This document shows, in pieces, positions 23,920 to 33,755 of a stretch of DNA of 57,994 bases (position 1 is its first letter; the number at the start of each line of letters is the position of its first letter). Source of the DNA: a virus; IMG/VR virus record IMGVR_UViG_3300034190_001214, positions 1 through 57,994 of that record; one strand, written 5' to 3'. A program made the translations under genes and the position numbers. Below the pieces are notes generated by a model. It ran no database searches and was not told the origin of the DNA. It saw only the letters and a program-made list of their open reading frames with translations.

Positions 23920-24738
23920 CTATCCTATTTGATACATTGGTGGTAAATCAAATGCAAGTTTTATTTCTTCTTCTAGTTTTTGAATTTCCTCTTTCGCTTC
24001 GTTTAAAATAACTTCTCCGTTTATTTCAACTCCACCTAACATCTGCATACCTCTAAACTTCAATAAGTTATTACCCCATTGTTTTTTAATTAGTGCGGTC
24101 GCATATCGTTTAAAGTACATATCATTATAAAGAGAAGTGAATGTGGTTGGGTCTAATTGTCTATAACATTCTATTATGATATATTCACCTTCTGCGACAT
24201 CATTTGTAAAATCCATATCTAAATACAATCTACTTTGATGTTGATTATGTCTTATTGGAACTTCACCAACTAACAATTGACTGAGTAGGTCTATGTGTTG
24301 CATTGTCATTTTATAATGCATTACTGATGTTGAAGAAAAATCATATAAGTCGTTTAGTCTTAATTGATATCTTACATCAAATAAATTATTTGTTGAACTA
24401 TCATCAAAAGGAAAAACTCTTACAACAGAAAGAACAGTACTTGGAACAGGTATAAAGTTTTTTTGTTCTATCCAACCTGCGGTAACAGAATTATCAGCGA
24501 TATCTGTCGCAGTTGTTGCACTTGTATTCGCGACACCTCTTGTTAAGTCTGCAGCAGTGAATTGGTGTTTTAAAAAAACTTTTTCTACACCATTATAATG
24601 AAACTCACGAAAATACTGTAACGCCTCATCAACTCTATCATCTAATTGGTCTTCATCGACATTAATATCAATGACTGGTTGTCCTAATGCTCTTAAACAG
24701 TAATCTTTGAATGTATCTTTAGTTGTTGGTGTAGCCAT
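23920..24738 (-). CDS. 13: Neck protein gp13
   Basis: Neck protein forming the ring under the portal together with gp14. The 272-residue product begins MATPTTKDTFKDYCLRALGQPVIDINVDEDQLDDRVDEALQYFREFHYNGVEKVFLKHQ, a clear gp13 signature, and ends with a helical LNEAKEEIQKLEEEIKLAFDLPP. First gene of the 13-14-15-16-17 operon behind a late promoter. Confidence 0.93.
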   Translation of the reverse strand: MATPTTKDTFKDYCLRALGQPVIDINVDEDQLDDRVDEALQYFREFHYNGVEKVFLKHQFTAADLTRGVANTSATTATDIADNSVTAGWIEQKNFIPVPSTVLSVVRVFPFDDSSTNNLFDVRYQLRLNDLYDFSSTSVMHYKMTMQHIDLLSQLLVGEVPIRHNQHQSRLYLDMDFTNDVAEGEYIIIECYRQLDPTTFTSLYNDMYFKRYATALIKKQWGNNLLKFRGMQMLGGVEINGEVILNEAKEEIQKLEEEIKLAFDLPPMYQIG

Positions 24739-24757
24739 TTAATTTTCCTCTTTAATA

Positions 24758-24765
24758 TATTTATA
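24758..24765 (-). promoter_or_regulatory. T4-type late promoter octamer for the neck-terminase operon
   Basis: Exact minus-strand TATAAATA 19 nt before the gp13 ATG. Confidence 0.65.
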
Positions 24766-24777
24766 AGGAAACTTGAC

Positions 24778-25005
24778 TTACTCGTTCTCTATTAATTTAA
24801 GTAAAAGACTTTTAATTTCTCTCATCTCACATTTTAGGTGATTTATTTCACGAGTAGCGCTCCTAATATCATCTCTTTGTCTTTGTGCTTCTCTTGACCT
24901 TTTAACAGCGAGTTCATACGCAGTACGATTTTTATTCACTATCGCATTTGATTCAGAATCTCTATACAAATGTGAATTATCTTTTACTGGTATCTTTTGT
25001 GCCAT
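24778..25005 (-). CDS. Small charged coiled-coil protein, unknown function
   Basis: A 75-residue protein, strongly charged and helical (YELAVKRSREAQRQRDDIRSATREINHLKCEMREIKSLLLKLIENE), with the heptad look of a short coiled coil. Similar short proteins often lie near neck genes in marine T4-like phages, but no function is known to me. It follows the large baseplate gene by 4 nt. Confidence 0.7.
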   Translation of the reverse strand: MAQKIPVKDNSHLYRDSESNAIVNKNRTAYELAVKRSREAQRQRDDIRSATREINHLKCEMREIKSLLLKLIENE

Positions 25006-25009
25006 GTTC

Positions 25010-28000
25010 CTATGTTGCGAGTGCGATTGCTCTAAAATCTTTTATTCTTGGTGGTAATGCTGAGTTTGTTCCCTGCATTCTTATCTTAATCGCAAATCCT
25101 ATAAATTCATCTAACGATGTTCCTGTACCATCATCATTTTTACCAGCACTATACACATACTCTGTAAAGTCATCTATTGTAGAGTTTGGATTAGCGGTTT
25201 CATCTGGACTTCCATCAGTATTAAAATATGTAAATCCTATATCATCAAAGTTAGTATCCTCATCTGACCTTAGTAATTTAAACATTACTTGTATTTCAGA
25301 AGTTGATGGTCTGTGTGCGTCTAATATGACTCTGAGCGCTGTTGCTGGAGTTTCTAATTGAACTTTTCTTGTAATATAAATCGCCTCGTTACTATCACCA
25401 CTTGGTTCTGTTGGTGCGACATATTCTGATGTTGGATAAACATCTGAAGAACTATCAATGTTATCTAATCTATTCGCTACTGCGACAAATGTCTTTTTAT
25501 CTAAATCAATATATGGTGATAAGAATTCATCTGTTGTTGATAAAACTAAATCAAGTGATAATGATTTAGACCCAGACATTTCATTTGTTTCATTGATTGT
25601 TGAAGCGATTAACTTCGGTACATCAAAATAGAAGTTTTCATTCAACTGGAATGTTACACCAGTAGAAACTTTACTAAATGATGTTTCAGTTCCACTTGGA
25701 CTTGTTCCAGAAGTTGATTTAATTTTTGATGTTAAGTTTGTTTGTGGGAATTCTAACACAGGTAATATAGTTTTAAATGTTTCAAACTGTGCGTTTTCAG
25801 TTGCGACTATCGCACTTCCCCCACCTACATTTGTAGATGTTGCGTTACTTGATACTGTAATGGTATATGAATCAATTCCAATATTTCCAATCGCAGTATG
25901 TGTTGCGTTTATTTCACTTATTGGAATACCATTTACCGCACTACCTGCAGTTGCGACAACACCAGAGATTGTAACATTATTAGATGTTGAGTGCATTTGA
26001 TGGTTCGGGTGATTTACTTTAATTACATTCGAACTGTTTGTTGTTTCAAGTGCGTTTACTGGTAGTGTTACAGTTGGTACTGCGTCATTATTTAATGTTA
26101 ATGTTCCATTTGAAGTTGTTGTAAATGAAGCTCTATATGCGGTGAACTTTAAATCTTCTGCATCAAATGCACTCCAAGTAGAGTTGTTTTGACTTTTAAA
26201 TAATACTCCTAGATATGGTTGTGTACTAACAAATCTACCACCTTTATCTTCCTCACCTTGTCTTGAAATCCAAACATTATAATTGTCTGAATCAGATATT
26301 AAACAAATCGCATATTCTGTATTTGGTGCAAGAAACACTGGTGAATCAAATGTAAAGGTTGTTGCGCTAGAAGCATTTGTTGCATCCACACTTACCGAAC
26401 TTGGATTAAGAGTTACACTTCCAAATGGTAATACTTTTCTTGTTGGATATCCATTATCCATTTCTCTGATTTGTAGAGTTACTGGAATTGTTGCATCTTT
26501 TGTTGAGAAGAAGATATCAATTTTTGTTAAGAATTCTCCTACACCACTCTCTGAAATAATAGATTGTGCGAGTGGGTCAATCCAAGTAGTATTACTTGTT
26601 CTTGCGAGTTCTCTTTGAACTTCTACACTTTGACTTACATCAGTTACTTCAACTCTTGCATTTCTAGTTCCTATAATATCTCTTTCTCTAACTTCAAATA
26701 TACCTTTTGCGCTGTATGTCGCCTGTGCGACAGTATCAACCGCTGTGATTGTATTAGTTGAACTTGAAGTTAATCTAAAGTTTATATCTCCAGTTCTCCA
26801 TCTTGGATTTCCTGCGACAGTTGGATTAGGAATTGCGAATGTTCCTACTACTTTACCATTTGCGTCAGTTGTTAAGTTACCACCAAGTGAACCACCATCT
26901 GGTGTAACATATGCGGTAATACTTCTCTTATCAAAGAATGGATAAACTCTTGTATTTGGTTTCATTCCAGTTGCGGTGAAAGTAACAGTTCTGGCTCTTA
27001 CAAATGGAATTAATGCTTGTGATAAAACTCTTTCATTTACCACTTCTACATCAATTTGTTCAACAACTTGAGTATTAACTCCACCTCTAGTTCTTAGTCC
27101 TGCTTCTTCTAAGATAGTTGTGTTAACTTGTCTTCTACCATCTCTTTCAGTAACTTGTCTTGTAGTTGTAACACCACTCCATTGTGTTTCCCATGCGTTC
27201 CAAACTGTTCCTATTGAATTTTCATTTTGAGCAAAAACAGTATCGAAGTTTCCTTCATTTAATTGAAGAATAATATCTGGATTTTGTTGAACTTCAAACC
27301 ACTCATCACCATCTGGACTTAATTTTACAATACCAGTAAATGCGAAGTTTAGAAATGGATTTACCTTTTCTGTTCTTGTCGCATATGGTTGTGTAATACT
27401 TGCGACATGAGTGTAAGGTAGTGTAACAACATCACCAGTTTTTTGATAACCATCTGATGTTCTTTCTGCGTCTGTTGTATTTTCTTCTGTAAGAGAAATA
27501 CCTTTCATAAAGTATTTTGGTCTTAACTCATTATTTTCAAAGTCAATAGAAACACTATAATCTTCATGTAAAGGATTACCAACTCTATGACCAGAGAAAT
27601 TATCTACAACAAAACCAGATTTAAATCTACTTAAACCATTTTCATCTGTTATTTCAAATGATTGTGTATCTTGTTCTAACAAACTTAATGCAGTGTAATA
27701 TTCCACATTTTGTAATCTTCTTTCAAGTCTTCCGATATCACGCATTGTGTATCTTTTATTAATTTGTTTTTTAAAGTCTGTATCTTCAGTAACATTTACA
27801 ACAAATGGTTCTAAGAACACATCAGCAATTTTCATTGCGTTATCAATAGCTTTTGGTAATGTAGGATTCTCTGATGGTGCGCCTTGTATTAATTTAAACT
27901 CACCTTTTTCATTTAAGAAAATAGAATCTTTTCTTCCAAGATAAAAATCTAAATCATAAACAACATTACTTCCATCTTGACAGATATCTACTGTTGATGA

Positions 28001-31000
28001 ACCTGTTCCAGAAAACGCTCTTGAAGCGAAATCAAAAGAATAACCTGTTATAGTATCTGTTGCGGTAACAGTTCCACTTGCCCCACCAATATCTGCGACT
28101 CTTGGTCTAAAGTCAAGAGAATCTCTTAAATCAAATAAACCACCTGGCTCTCTAGTATCTGGGTCAACACGAGTTGCTTTGTATATTGGTATGTCTTTAT
28201 AATCAATACCAGAATAAGAATCAACACTAAAGAAATCACCAGTACCATGTTCAAAGAAATCAAAGACTACAAGTAATCTTCCTACTGGTGCTGGAACACC
28301 AACCTTTCTAACAAGTCTTGATATATCATAGAAGTTATCTCTTTGACCATCATCTAAAACATAATTACTTGTTACAACACTCGCTCCTGCGGTTACGCCT
28401 GCGCCATCTATTGTAGCAGTTGCTCCAGAGGTTGCGCCTGTTACTTCTTCACTCGCTGAGAAATCTGTTGAAGTAAGAAGAACATATGATAATGGGTCTG
28501 TTGTTGTAATTAATATACCTTTTGCTCCAGATGTTCCACCTGTAATTGTTTCACCTCTTTGGAAAGTTCCTGTAATAGTTCCTATTGGTAATGCAGGTGC
28601 GGTAGCATCTGTACTTGCATCTGCTGCCTCGTAAACTGCGCGAAGTCTAAAACAATCTGCACGACCTAATGAAATTTCATTGTCAGTTGCGTCTGTTCCA
28701 TAAACATGACCAGTTGCTCCACCATTTAAAACTTTTACTTGTTTTGATGATTTAAGTGTTTTTGATTTTTCATTTGATACAGTTCTTGTTAATGTTGCGA
28801 GAACTTGTACTGAGAAATCTCCACTTGTTCCAAAAATAGTTGTTGATGTAATTGTTAAAGTACCTGTACCTGCTCCACCAACACTAACATTTGAACCTGT
28901 AATATCTACAATATCTCCTGCGTCACCACTACCACCTGTTCCATCTTTAACAATTCCTATTGTATAGTTTGCGTTTGTCGCTGATGCGAAAGTTTCATTC
29001 GCGCCTGCACTTAGACTTATAATACCAGATGAGTTTGGTGTTGAGGTAAATTGTCTTCTGATTGTGATTGTCGTGTCTGCGACACCACTATTAGTATCAG
29101 TTTTTAAAGTTTTAACTCTTTTCTTTTTAAGTTTTCTTAAAAGAACATTCTTAGTTTGTTCTTCTAGTTTAGCTCTTTTTCTTACAATGTTCGCAGATGT
29201 AACTACATCTGTTGAAGGTGCTGCGGTGAAAGATATTGCGGCAGATGTAACTCCATCTACTATTCTTTCCTCTGTTGTACCATCTCCTACTGGAATTACA
29301 AGAGTATCACCTACAATGACTTCTCCTGTATCAAAACCAGATATACCAATTAAATTATTAGTACCAGTTGTTTCTGTAATGTATGTACCAGAAAGTGTAA
29401 CTTCATCTGCAAGTTTTATATCTGCAGTGAAATCAACATTTGAACCACCAGTTGCGGCCATATGAGCTTGTTTAGCTTTTGAGAAATTATTTGTTACTAT
29501 TGCGGAAATAGTTAAATCTGTATTACCACTATTCTCAACTATTTGTGATGTTTCACTTGAGTTTGAAGAAGTAATTTTTTCTCCACTTGAGAATGTTCCA
29601 TTAACTGATACTAAAGTTAATCCTGTTCCACTAGTTGCTGCGAAAGCAAATCCAGTTGCGCCAGATGTAACACCTGTTATTTTTGAACCTGCTGCGATTG
29701 CTGGACTTGGTGTTCCATCCAATGTAATGGCGGTGAACATTTTTACATCAAAAAGATATAATCTGAATTCACTACTATTACCTGCGGTATCAGATAAGAA
29801 GTTTGTATTATCTGTTCCACTGATATGTTCAATCGCTCTCGCTCTTGCGACACCAATCTTTGTACCTGCTGCTGTTCCACGAGTTGAAGTTGCGGTATCA
29901 TGTAAGTTTACTGTATTATATGGTGTTACATTACTTGCGATGTTTGGAGAAACTTCTGGAATACTATGAACATTCGTAACCTTTACAAAGTTTCCAAGTT
30001 CTTGTACTGTGACTCCACCATTTAAATTTTCAAAACTTCTTGGTTTAGGAATATCAACAAATGTTGGTGCGACCTGTTCGATTTCATAACCACGAACATA
30101 CGCCTTTCCAGATGATATTTGTGCGGTGAGGAAATCATCACTTGCGGTATTACCATCATCAGTTGTTGTACCACTTGTATAGATACCATCATTTAAACCA
30201 TCATCTAATGTTTCTCTTAATTCAACACTAAATGATTTTGTACTATAATCTCCAGATTCATCGTAAGTTCTTCTTGCGAGATTATCACCTAGAACAGAAT
30301 ATTCAGTATTTCTAACTTGTTCTTGTATTATTCCGTTTTTAACTCTCATTAATTCAACGAAGTTAGTATCTTCTGTTGAACCTATTGCGAGTTTAGAAAG
30401 AGTCGCTGATATTTTTAATCTATGAGCACCTTTCGCTGCGTAATTATTTGTTCCAGTTGCGTTATCAAGAAGTTGTGAATCTGATTCTGGAGTTACCAGA
30501 GTTTCAGTAAGTGTTAAACCAATTCTATATGATGGTGTATCTGTATACTTGTCTAAAATAATTCTTTGTGTTCCAACACGAACGAAATGTCCACGAATAA
30601 AGTAAACACCTTGTTCTATACTTGCAGATGAACCTGTTGCGGTTGCGTCTGAGGATTGTAGTGTCGCTGATGCTGCGTCTGCGCTAAAAGAACCAATGAC
30701 TCCATCTGAAGAAATATTTTCTCCATTAGTGAATATTGCTGAAGTATTGTTAGTTCCTGTTTTTATATATTTAACAAATAGTGTAATAGGGTCAGTGCTT
30801 GTTCCTGCCTCGGCTTGAATAACCTCTGCGACAACACCAGAACTTGCTCCTGTAATTCTTGTACCTACATAGTCTTGGATATCACCTGCGATTGAAGAAC
30901 TAGAAAATGTTGATTGTAATTTTACTGCGAAAAATTCATTAGTAAATCCAATGTTACCTGGTATAACCATTGAACCTTCTTTAAACATATGTCTACCAAA

Positions 31001-31150
31001 TCTATCGATTTGATTTTGAAGAATGGTCTGTAGTGTTGTTAGTTCTCTAGCCTGTATTGCAAATGATGGTCTAAATAAAACACGATTAAAATTATCCGTT
31101 TCATCAAAGTCATCATAGTAAGGAGAGATATTTAAATTTGTTTTTTCCAT
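25010..31150 (-). CDS. DUF4815-type giant virion protein (gp9/gp10 position)
   Basis: A 2046-residue structural protein, the largest gene here. The N-terminus (MEKTNLNISPYYDDFDETDNFNRVLFRPSFAIQARELTTLQTILQNQIDRFG) is the DUF4815 hallmark known from cyanomyovirus virions. The middle has many Gly/Thr-rich units of the ITGVTSGATG and GEKITSSNSS type that recur in gp7, gp8 and gp14 of this phage. The C-terminal part has jelly-roll-like sequence (ISESGVGEFLTKIDIFFSTKD, PVTLQIREMDNGYP, LAPNTEYAICLISD) seen in tail tip proteins. It occupies the slot of T4 genes 9-12 between gp8 and the neck genes, so a baseplate rim or fibre-base role is likely. Confidence 0.8.
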   Translation of the reverse strand: MEKTNLNISPYYDDFDETDNFNRVLFRPSFAIQARELTTLQTILQNQIDRFGRHMFKEGSMVIPGNIGFTNEFFAVKLQSTFSSSSIAGDIQDYVGTRITGASSGVVAEVIQAEAGTSTDPITLFVKYIKTGTNNTSAIFTNGENISSDGVIGSFSADAASATLQSSDATATGSSASIEQGVYFIRGHFVRVGTQRIILDKYTDTPSYRIGLTLTETLVTPESDSQLLDNATGTNNYAAKGAHRLKISATLSKLAIGSTEDTNFVELMRVKNGIIQEQVRNTEYSVLGDNLARRTYDESGDYSTKSFSVELRETLDDGLNDGIYTSGTTTDDGNTASDDFLTAQISSGKAYVRGYEIEQVAPTFVDIPKPRSFENLNGGVTVQELGNFVKVTNVHSIPEVSPNIASNVTPYNTVNLHDTATSTRGTAAGTKIGVARARAIEHISGTDNTNFLSDTAGNSSEFRLYLFDVKMFTAITLDGTPSPAIAAGSKITGVTSGATGFAFAATSGTGLTLVSVNGTFSSGEKITSSNSSETSQIVENSGNTDLTISAIVTNNFSKAKQAHMAATGGSNVDFTADIKLADEVTLSGTYITETTGTNNLIGISGFDTGEVIVGDTLVIPVGDGTTEERIVDGVTSAAISFTAAPSTDVVTSANIVRKRAKLEEQTKNVLLRKLKKKRVKTLKTDTNSGVADTTITIRRQFTSTPNSSGIISLSAGANETFASATNANYTIGIVKDGTGGSGDAGDIVDITGSNVSVGGAGTGTLTITSTTIFGTSGDFSVQVLATLTRTVSNEKSKTLKSSKQVKVLNGGATGHVYGTDATDNEISLGRADCFRLRAVYEAADASTDATAPALPIGTITGTFQRGETITGGTSGAKGILITTTDPLSYVLLTSTDFSASEEVTGATSGATATIDGAGVTAGASVVTSNYVLDDGQRDNFYDISRLVRKVGVPAPVGRLLVVFDFFEHGTGDFFSVDSYSGIDYKDIPIYKATRVDPDTREPGGLFDLRDSLDFRPRVADIGGASGTVTATDTITGYSFDFASRAFSGTGSSTVDICQDGSNVVYDLDFYLGRKDSIFLNEKGEFKLIQGAPSENPTLPKAIDNAMKIADVFLEPFVVNVTEDTDFKKQINKRYTMRDIGRLERRLQNVEYYTALSLLEQDTQSFEITDENGLSRFKSGFVVDNFSGHRVGNPLHEDYSVSIDFENNELRPKYFMKGISLTEENTTDAERTSDGYQKTGDVVTLPYTHVASITQPYATRTEKVNPFLNFAFTGIVKLSPDGDEWFEVQQNPDIILQLNEGNFDTVFAQNENSIGTVWNAWETQWSGVTTTRQVTERDGRRQVNTTILEEAGLRTRGGVNTQVVEQIDVEVVNERVLSQALIPFVRARTVTFTATGMKPNTRVYPFFDKRSITAYVTPDGGSLGGNLTTDANGKVVGTFAIPNPTVAGNPRWRTGDINFRLTSSSTNTITAVDTVAQATYSAKGIFEVRERDIIGTRNARVEVTDVSQSVEVQRELARTSNTTWIDPLAQSIISESGVGEFLTKIDIFFSTKDATIPVTLQIREMDNGYPTRKVLPFGSVTLNPSSVSVDATNASSATTFTFDSPVFLAPNTEYAICLISDSDNYNVWISRQGEEDKGGRFVSTQPYLGVLFKSQNNSTWSAFDAEDLKFTAYRASFTTTSNGTLTLNNDAVPTVTLPVNALETTNSSNVIKVNHPNHQMHSTSNNVTISGVVATAGSAVNGIPISEINATHTAIGNIGIDSYTITVSSNATSTNVGGGSAIVATENAQFETFKTILPVLEFPQTNLTSKIKSTSGTSPSGTETSFSKVSTGVTFQLNENFYFDVPKLIASTINETNEMSGSKSLSLDLVLSTTDEFLSPYIDLDKKTFVAVANRLDNIDSSSDVYPTSEYVAPTEPSGDSNEAIYITRKVQLETPATALRVILDAHRPSTSEIQVMFKLLRSDEDTNFDDIGFTYFNTDGSPDETANPNSTIDDFTEYVYSAGKNDDGTGTSLDEFIGFAIKIRMQGTNSALPPRIKDFRAIALAT

Positions 31151-31163
31151 GTTATATCCTTAC

Positions 31164-32654
31164 TTAAAATTCTATTATCAACTTTATATCTTCTGTTTGG
31201 TCTGTCGCTCTTGAAATAGGTCTTCTAGTTTCGAAGTACATTAAGTCTCCACTATCTGGTTCTATTTCTTCATTCGCGAAACCATCCGTAAATGTTATTG
31301 TATTTCCACCTGTAAGTGTTACTGCGCTGTCAGCACCATCATCGGGTGCTCCTGTTGCTGATGAGGTTGCGCCTGTGATTGTGTTTGTTCCACTAAATGC
31401 TATTTTATCACCATCACTTGCGACTCCAAAATCTGTAAATTTTTCTTGTTGATAATAAAGAATACGATTTGTTGAATCATATTCTACAACTTTTCCTATC
31501 GCGCCTGTAGTCGCCTGAGTAATTTTCTCATCTGCTTGGAAAGTTCCTGCGCCACTTGCGAGTTTTATTGCTTTAACCGCTCGAAGTGTAGTTGCGGTAG
31601 AAATAGTTGTTGTCCCAAAGTTATATGGGTCTCTTACTAAACCTATTTGTCTAAAATCGTTACCTGTTAAGAAATCATCACCCTCTGCTGCGGTGAGAGT
31701 TGTATGTAACATAACATAATGTCCACCAAGTTCTTTAACTGCGTCATTACCATGTCCCTCTTGTGGAGAAATGATAACTTGTACCGCTCCGTTAGAACCA
31801 CTACCTACTGTTGTAGAAGAAGTTAATGCTGCGTCAGTATAAACATCTGTTAAATCAATTGTTCCAAAAGTATATCCAGTACCACCTGCGTGAATTGTTG
31901 TATCAGTTCCTGCGGTTAATCCAAATGAAGCGAGCGCTCCACCTGCGATTGTAATTCTTAAAATTCCACCAGATGATGTTCCTGCGTTTGAACCATCTCC
32001 ATGAATTGGTGCGTAGTATGTACCATTTGTATAACCAGACCCTGCGGTTACTATAACTGATTCTATTTTACCAGCCACTGCTGCGGTTGATACAGTACTA
32101 TCAGTTGCGACTGGCATAAAGTCAGTTGTTAAAAAGTTTTGAACTTGTGCAGTTGTTAATGTGTACATATATTTTAATATGTACCCACCAGATTCAAATG
32201 GTGTAGTAGATGTTGATGTTGGTTCACTTCCAGAAAAAGCAGTTCCACCATTATTATCTAAAACTTTATATACTTTAAAATCACTTGTCATAAAGTAAAA
32301 AGTTGAATCATAAAGGTTTGTTGCTCCAGAAGTTGTAGTGTTTGATGAACTTATATTATCTTCATACATATCGTATGTTGTTGAGTTAGCCCAGTTTCTT
32401 CTAGGAATAACATTAACAATATCTGAACTTGTTATTTTCTTAGCCGCTATCATACTATCCCATGCGTAATATTCTGAACTTACATCATCTACTGGAGTTG
32501 GTGGTGATAAATCTGTTCCACCACTTGTATCGGATGTAAATGCGATAGGTTTTCCTATTGTGAGATAATATGTTGTCGCAGATGTTTCACTGAATGATTC
32601 AGAGAATTGTTCTGCGTTGTGAATCCTAAATTTTTCTGTTATAATTGCGGCCAT
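31164..32654 (-). CDS. 8: Baseplate wedge protein gp8
   Basis: Wedge subunit linking gp7 and gp10 in T4. Key correspondences: the opening AAIITEKFRIHNAEQF, VIPRRNW (T4 VIPRRDW), GYILKYMYTL (T4 GYVWEYLFEI), FRQIGLVRDPYNFG (T4 FRQISIITNP), and the end DLMYFETRRPISRATDQTEDIKLIIEF, matching the T4 C-terminus. At 496 residues it is longer than T4 gp8 (334) because of a Gly/Ser/Thr-rich insertion (about residues 195-290 and 365-440). It has its own late promoter. Confidence 0.88.
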   Translation of the reverse strand: MAAIITEKFRIHNAEQFSESFSETSATTYYLTIGKPIAFTSDTSGGTDLSPPTPVDDVSSEYYAWDSMIAAKKITSSDIVNVIPRRNWANSTTYDMYEDNISSSNTTTSGATNLYDSTFYFMTSDFKVYKVLDNNGGTAFSGSEPTSTSTTPFESGGYILKYMYTLTTAQVQNFLTTDFMPVATDSTVSTAAVAGKIESVIVTAGSGYTNGTYYAPIHGDGSNAGTSSGGILRITIAGGALASFGLTAGTDTTIHAGGTGYTFGTIDLTDVYTDAALTSSTTVGSGSNGAVQVIISPQEGHGNDAVKELGGHYVMLHTTLTAAEGDDFLTGNDFRQIGLVRDPYNFGTTTISTATTLRAVKAIKLASGAGTFQADEKITQATTGAIGKVVEYDSTNRILYYQQEKFTDFGVASDGDKIAFSGTNTITGATSSATGAPDDGADSAVTLTGGNTITFTDGFANEEIEPDSGDLMYFETRRPISRATDQTEDIKLIIEF

Positions 32655-32675
32655 TTGTTATATTCCTTTAAATTA

Positions 32676-32683
32676 TATTTATA
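32676..32683 (-). promoter_or_regulatory. T4-type late promoter octamer for gene 8
   Basis: Exact minus-strand TATAAATA 21 nt before the gp8 ATG, just downstream of the stop of the fibre gene at 32679. Confidence 0.6.
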
Positions 32684-33710
32684 CATCTTGTATTAACCAA
32701 CCATAAGTTGCGCCAGAATAAACAAGTGTAAATCCTGCTCCATTATTGTTTACAGTTAAGTCAGAAGCACTACCCTCAATTTTATGACTATTTCTACCAA
32801 CAGTTAAATTGTTTGTTGCGAAATTAGAAGCGAGGTCTTTAAATTTAATCGTGTGTCCTACACTCGCTGATGAAGGGAGAGTGACTGTAACTACTCCAGA
32901 ACTTGTATCAATGAACAAGAAATCACCTGCGGTCGCTGTGTATGGTGAGTCAGAATTTGTTTTTGTAGTCCAAGTATATGTTGGACTTGTAACTACTGGA
33001 CTTGTTAAAGTTTTATTTGATAAACTTTCTGAACCTGTAAGTGAAACAAAACTATCACTTTGTAACGCACTGTTAAATTCTGCGAGTGAACCTGTAACTG
33101 TATTACTTGCTAAATCAATGGTCTTATTTGTTAGAGTATCTGTTGTATCTTTACCAATCAGAGTATCAGTCGCTGATGGTAGAGTAAGTGTAACATCTCC
33201 AGTGGACGCCGGGCCTATTAAAGTTACTTTATTAGTACCATTATCACTGTCCTCAAAGAACTCCAAGAATCCTGCGGAAGTCGCTCCATTTTTTAATTGA
33301 ATACCAGCATTCGCTATAGGTGTAGTTAATGTTGGTGTTGTTAATACTTTATTAGTAAGTGTCTGTGAACCCGTAAGAGTTGCGACTGTTGAATCAATAT
33401 TAATTGTAAGTGTGTCTGTCGCACTTGCGACTGTATCAAGACCTGTTCCACCAGCGATAGTCATAGTGTTAGCGGTTGATATTGTTTGATTACTACCACT
33501 ATCACCTGCGAGTGTTATTGAAAAAGATTGACTTAACGAAGCGATATCACTTTCGTGTTCGTTAATCGCCCCTACGATATCTGTTGCGGTTGTGTTTAAC
33601 TGGTCACCTTGTGATGAACCTGTTACATTTCCAATATCAGTTGCGAGTTCATTAAACTCTACTCTAAATTGTTCTAATGTGAAAGTATTTGGTGCGTTTC
33701 TTGTTGCCAT
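32679..33710 (-). CDS. Tail-fibre protein with shared C-terminal domain
   Basis: A 343-residue beta-rich fibre protein. The N-terminus (FTLEQFRVEFNELATDIGNV) is an attachment-type segment. The centre holds one copy of the PIANAGIQLKNGATSAGFLEFF / VTLIGPASTGDVTLTLPS module found twice in the gene at 35871. The C-terminal 90 residues (FIDTSSGVVTVTLPSS, LTVGRNSHKIEGSASDLTVN, YGWLIQDV) form a domain shared with the genes at 35871 and 51862. It probably builds a side fibre or fibre tip. A degenerate late box (GATAAATA at 33734-33741) precedes it. Confidence 0.65.
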   Translation of the reverse strand: MATRNAPNTFTLEQFRVEFNELATDIGNVTGSSQGDQLNTTATDIVGAINEHESDIASLSQSFSITLAGDSGSNQTISTANTMTIAGGTGLDTVASATDTLTINIDSTVATLTGSQTLTNKVLTTPTLTTPIANAGIQLKNGATSAGFLEFFEDSDNGTNKVTLIGPASTGDVTLTLPSATDTLIGKDTTDTLTNKTIDLASNTVTGSLAEFNSALQSDSFVSLTGSESLSNKTLTSPVVTSPTYTWTTKTNSDSPYTATAGDFLFIDTSSGVVTVTLPSSASVGHTIKFKDLASNFATNNLTVGRNSHKIEGSASDLTVNNNGAGFTLVYSGATYGWLIQDV

Positions 33711-33755
33711 TGTTTATTATTAATCCTTTTAACTATTTATCATACTTTGTATCAA

